Positions 5,418 to 7,732 of a stretch of DNA of 7,732 bases are shown here, piece after piece. Position 1 is the stretch's first letter. Each line of letters begins with the position of its first letter. The notes beneath the pieces were generated by a model. The model was not told the origin of the DNA, ran no database searches, and worked only from the letters and a program-made list of their open reading frames with translations. Source of the stretch: Candidatus Latescibacterota bacterium (GTDB lineage Bacteria; Latescibacterota; MVCY01); assembly GCA_030629295.1 (NCBI GenBank), contig DAOVPH010000074.1:1-7732 (forward strand), in the 5' to 3' direction. A program made the position numbers and the translations under genes.

Positions 5418-5512
5418 TGTCATTGCGAAGAGCGTAAGCGACGAAGCAATCCCCACTGGCGATCCAGGAAGAGTCAGCGCACTTCGATTGCTTCGCTGCG
5501 CTCGCAATGACA
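5418..5512. repeat. Palindromic MITE-like element (TGTCATTGCGA arms)
   Basis: Left arm 5418-5451 begins TGTCATTGCGAAGAGCG and ends GACGAAGCAATC. Right arm 5486-5512 reads as its reverse complement, GATTGCTTCGC...TCGCAATGACA, apart from a 7-base length difference. The element is about 95 bp, between the regulator stop (5396) and the next gene (5573). TGTCATTGCGAgsagCGAAGCGACGAAGCAATC is a very common intergenic repeat in diverse bacteria (from memory). It could act as a transcript hairpin separating the two operons. No target-site duplication is obvious. Confidence 0.8.
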
Positions 5513-5572
5513 GGAACAGTCTGAACGGTTACACTCTAATGTGACTATGCTAAGCTATGGAGGTGAAACCAA

Positions 5573-6613
5573 ATGAGAAGACAGTTATTAAGGTATGTCG
5601 GACTGTTCTGTGTTATTGTGCTATTTGCTGGCGCCTTGTGGGGAGAGAACAACCAGATAGTTTCTCTCTGGGGAGAGATCGAAAGGCTGGAGAAAAAGCA
5701 CGAGCGCCTTGAGTTTGAGAAAGAAAAACTCGTCAGTGAGAGCAATGAGTTGGCCGATAGGATAGAGAAGCTCAAGAAGGAGGCCGAGAAGGGCATCGGG
5801 GTCATCGGTGAATACAAGCTGAAAAAAGAGCTGAGAAGATCTCAGGAACTGGCACAGAGGCTCGAGGCCCTGGAGGCCGAAATCGAAGCCGCCCAAATTG
5901 CCAGCGCTGAAAAAAAGAAAGGACTGAACAGCCTGTATCAGGCAGAGATCTCCCTTCTCCTCCAGAAATTAAATAAGAGCTCCCCAGAGGAGACAAAACT
6001 CCTGTTAGAGAGAGTAGGGGAATTGAGGGCTGCAAAAGAGAGCTTAGAACTCACCGAAGAGCGGGTGAAGATGGAAGATCTCAAGGTTGAAGAGATCGAC
6101 ATTGAACAAGAGGATGACCCTGAGAAGCTACGGGAAAAGGCGGACCTGGTCAGTGATTTCGTGGATAAGCTTCAGGGCAGACTGTGTTTGATAGATCAAA
6201 AGATAAAAGGGCTGAAGAGGGAAAAGAAAAATGAGGAGAAGATCAGGGAGTTCGTCCGGGAACTGTCGCTCTTCGACGAGGATGCATTGACGACCCGGGG
6301 GCTTCAGGTTAAGTCCAAGGATGAGGGATCTCTTGATAAGGGATATCGGAGTGACGATTTTGAAGAGTCTTCCTGGGGGGATTTCCCAATCGGAGAAAGA
6401 GAGGCAGCGAAGGTATCTGCAGAGCGGGCCCCAGCTCCTTCCGTTAGTGGCTGGAAACTATCTCCTGGAGAGATCGAACGGGAGATAGAGGAGCTTAAAA
6501 AAGAGAGGGAGGAATTGGCCCAGAAATCCTCTGATCTTCTCAAGAAAGCCGAGGAATTTTATGGTAGGGCCGCTGAACTATCGAAATCTAAAGGTACAAT
6601 CGGTGAACCTTAA
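5573..6613 (+). CDS. Exported coiled-coil protein of unknown function
   Basis: The 346-residue protein starts MRRQLLRYVGLFCVIVLFAG, a classic signal peptide with cleavage likely near residue 24 (ALWG/EN), so it is probably periplasmic. Residues about 28-230 are rich in Glu, Lys, Arg and Leu with heptad-like spacing, indicating long coiled-coil helices broken near 75-80 and 180-184. Residues about 235-298 are low in helix-forming heptads, acidic and Ser/Gly/Pro-rich, likely a flexible linker. A second short coiled coil lies at about 298-340. ATG 5573 has GGAGGTG seven bases upstream. I do not recognise a family; charge-rich coiled coils give false similarities to SMC-like proteins. Its stop overlaps the next gene, so the two are translationally linked. 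It may bridge the envelope or act as a periplasmic adaptor, by inference only. Confidence 0.85.
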   Translation: MRRQLLRYVGLFCVIVLFAGALWGENNQIVSLWGEIERLEKKHERLEFEKEKLVSESNELADRIEKLKKEAEKGIGVIGEYKLKKELRRSQELAQRLEALEAEIEAAQIASAEKKKGLNSLYQAEISLLLQKLNKSSPEETKLLLERVGELRAAKESLELTEERVKMEDLKVEEIDIEQEDDPEKLREKADLVSDFVDKLQGRLCLIDQKIKGLKREKKNEEKIREFVRELSLFDEDALTTRGLQVKSKDEGSLDKGYRSDDFEESSWGDFPIGEREAAKVSAERAPAPSVSGWKLSPGEIEREIEELKKEREELAQKSSDLLKKAEEFYGRAAELSKSKGTIGEP

Positions 6614-7697
6614 GGCTGGTTTGGTGATAGTCGGTCGCCTGGCGGTAGGACTTCTAATTCTATTGGCAGCCTCAACGTCCGTCTCTGGTGAGAACAGAAG
6701 GGTCAAGGCGAAAGTTGGAGTGGAATACGATGGCAATGTCTTTGAGGAGACTGATGATAGAACTGGCGGCTTGAGAGCAAGATTTTACCTGGATTCGAGC
6801 TCGACCCTTTTCCGCTCCGAAAGAGTCTTGGCATCCCTCAGATACCAGGCTGGATTCAAAAGGTATCTTGGTTCTGTCCCCCAGGATTCCCTTTCGGCGG
6901 TTGAGCCAATCGTAAATTCTCTGAGTCTTGACCTGGGGCACAAGCTTACTGAGAGGATTGTCGTTGCAATAGGCAGTGAACTCAAGAGCAGAATCCTGAT
7001 CGATGGGGGCCAAAGACACCTACCCAACCAAGACGGCTATCTTCAGGGGGCCGCCGGGTTATCCTTAAAGATCGGCCTATCCAGAGATTTAGTAGGAACC
7101 CTCTCCTGTCAAGGGTCATTCGTCAATTTCAAAGACTTCCAAGAGTTCGATCTCCGGGCGCGAGAGATTCAGATTGCTCTGGACAAGAGGTTCTCCGGGA
7201 GGCTCCGGTGCGGACTTGAGGCCTCTTGGAAGAGATTGAACTTCAATAGAGACTCGCTAAATAAGGAATGGCAGCCCAGGGAGGAACCTCAGAGAGATTC
7301 TTTGCTGCAAACTGGATTTAACTTTAAGTTTTACAGACTGTTTCTGATGAACGGCAGCTATTCCTTTTTGACAAGCAGTTCCAATAGCTGCGGATACTCT
7401 TTCAGTGCTCACAGGTTTACCCTGTTGTTGGGAAAGATGCTTACAAATCAGATTAGCCTTCAGCTCTACGGTGTTTTTCAACTGAAGAGATATACGGATA
7501 ATATCCCAGAAATTCCCCTTGTTTTCGTGCCGCATAAGGAATTGGAGGGCACTGTGCTTGTGGTAAAATTATCTGGGGACATCACGGATCGTTATGCGAT
7601 CGATGTCAAATATGCCCTGCATAGAGATGAATCTGTGCAAAGAGATAGATTCCACACCAAAAGCCTGTACTCTTCCTCTTTGAGTCTTACCTTCTGA
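6561..7697 (+). CDS. Outer-membrane beta-barrel protein, unassigned
   Basis: The 378-residue frame carries a hydrophobic export segment (about residues 22-42, GLVIVGRLAVGLLILLAAST) with likely cleavage near SVSG/EN. Alternating polar/hydrophobic strands follow through the whole protein, for example KAKVGVEYDGNVFE, RARFYLDSSSTL, ASLRYQAGFKRYLG and the last strand SLYSSSLSLTF. The C-terminal Phe and this alternation are the signature of a beta-barrel recognised by the BAM machinery. Two starts are possible: ATG 6561 (GAGG six bases upstream, 53-base overlap with the previous gene) and GTG 6603 (AAAGG eight bases upstream, 11-base overlap), which gives a more ordinary 29-residue signal peptide and a 364-residue protein. 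No specific transporter or porin family is recognised. The strong overlap implies co-translation with the coiled-coil protein and a shared envelope role. Confidence 0.82.
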   Translation: MVGPLNYRNLKVQSVNLKAGLVIVGRLAVGLLILLAASTSVSGENRRVKAKVGVEYDGNVFEETDDRTGGLRARFYLDSSSTLFRSERVLASLRYQAGFKRYLGSVPQDSLSAVEPIVNSLSLDLGHKLTERIVVAIGSELKSRILIDGGQRHLPNQDGYLQGAAGLSLKIGLSRDLVGTLSCQGSFVNFKDFQEFDLRAREIQIALDKRFSGRLRCGLEASWKRLNFNRDSLNKEWQPREEPQRDSLLQTGFNFKFYRLFLMNGSYSFLTSSSNSCGYSFSAHRFTLLLGKMLTNQISLQLYGVFQLKRYTDNIPEIPLVFVPHKELEGTVLVVKLSGDITDRYAIDVKYALHRDESVQRDRFHTKSLYSSSLSLTF

Positions 7698-7732
7698 ATG
7701 CGAAAGCATCAGAAATCTGAGAGACACTATCA

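Noticed and set aside
5299..5544. Plus-strand frame overlapping the end of the regulator gene
   Set aside because: It runs through the TGTCATTGCGA repeat and is out of frame with the HTH; typical repeat-derived ORF.
7698..7732. ATG directly after the barrel gene stop
   Set aside because: Only 11 open codons remain in the window and no Shine-Dalgarno is visible, so a following gene cannot be supported.
1..7732. CRISPR arrays, tRNA or rRNA genes, integron integrase
   Set aside because: No regularly spaced repeats, no tRNA- or rRNA-like segments, and no tyrosine recombinase motifs were seen on either strand.

Overview
The window looks like the chromosome of a diderm (Gram-negative) bacterium. 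It encodes an outer-membrane beta-barrel protein with a signal peptide and a C-terminal Phe, and a sigma-54 type response regulator. Its intergenic spaces hold small palindromic elements of the kind common in environmental and uncultured genomes. I cannot name the taxon from the sequence. The left part (1-2100) is accessory DNA with genes on the minus strand. The right part (2440-7732) is a plus-strand gene block with ordinary spacing.

Left part, read on the minus strand from 2094 down to 1. First comes a small gene family member broken by an apparent one-base deletion (2094-1754). Next is an AT-rich spacer with repeated copies of the palindrome TTCCTAATATTAGGAA. Then come two consecutive gene cassettes bounded by two good integron attC sites (1174-1108 and 603-528). 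The first cassette carries a hicB-hicA toxin-antitoxin pair, whose 58-residue HicA is easy to miss. The second carries a single gene for an Rnk/GreA-B family RNA-polymerase-binding protein. Beyond the last attC is the 5' part of a GC-rich gene with a BNR/Asp-box, probably a sialidase-like protein, running off the window. No integron integrase is visible, so on this evidence the region is a cassette cluster without a known integrase (CALIN-like), or one end of a larger integron.

Middle (2100-2445): no gene. It contains a roughly 126-bp nested inverted repeat and, just before the next gene, a sequence matching the sigma-54 -24/-12 consensus.

Right part: a membrane histidine kinase (2446-3879) and an NtrC-family response regulator with an intact GAFTGA loop (4017-5396). 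They are separated by a palindromic element of about 99 bp. A second palindromic element of about 95 bp follows the regulator. Then come two overlapping genes: an exported coiled-coil protein (5573-6613) and an outer-membrane beta-barrel protein (6561-7697). A simple reading is that the kinase senses an extracytoplasmic signal and the regulator activates sigma-54 promoters. The exported coiled-coil protein and the barrel would form an envelope module that may be functionally tied to the two-component system. That last link rests only on adjacency.
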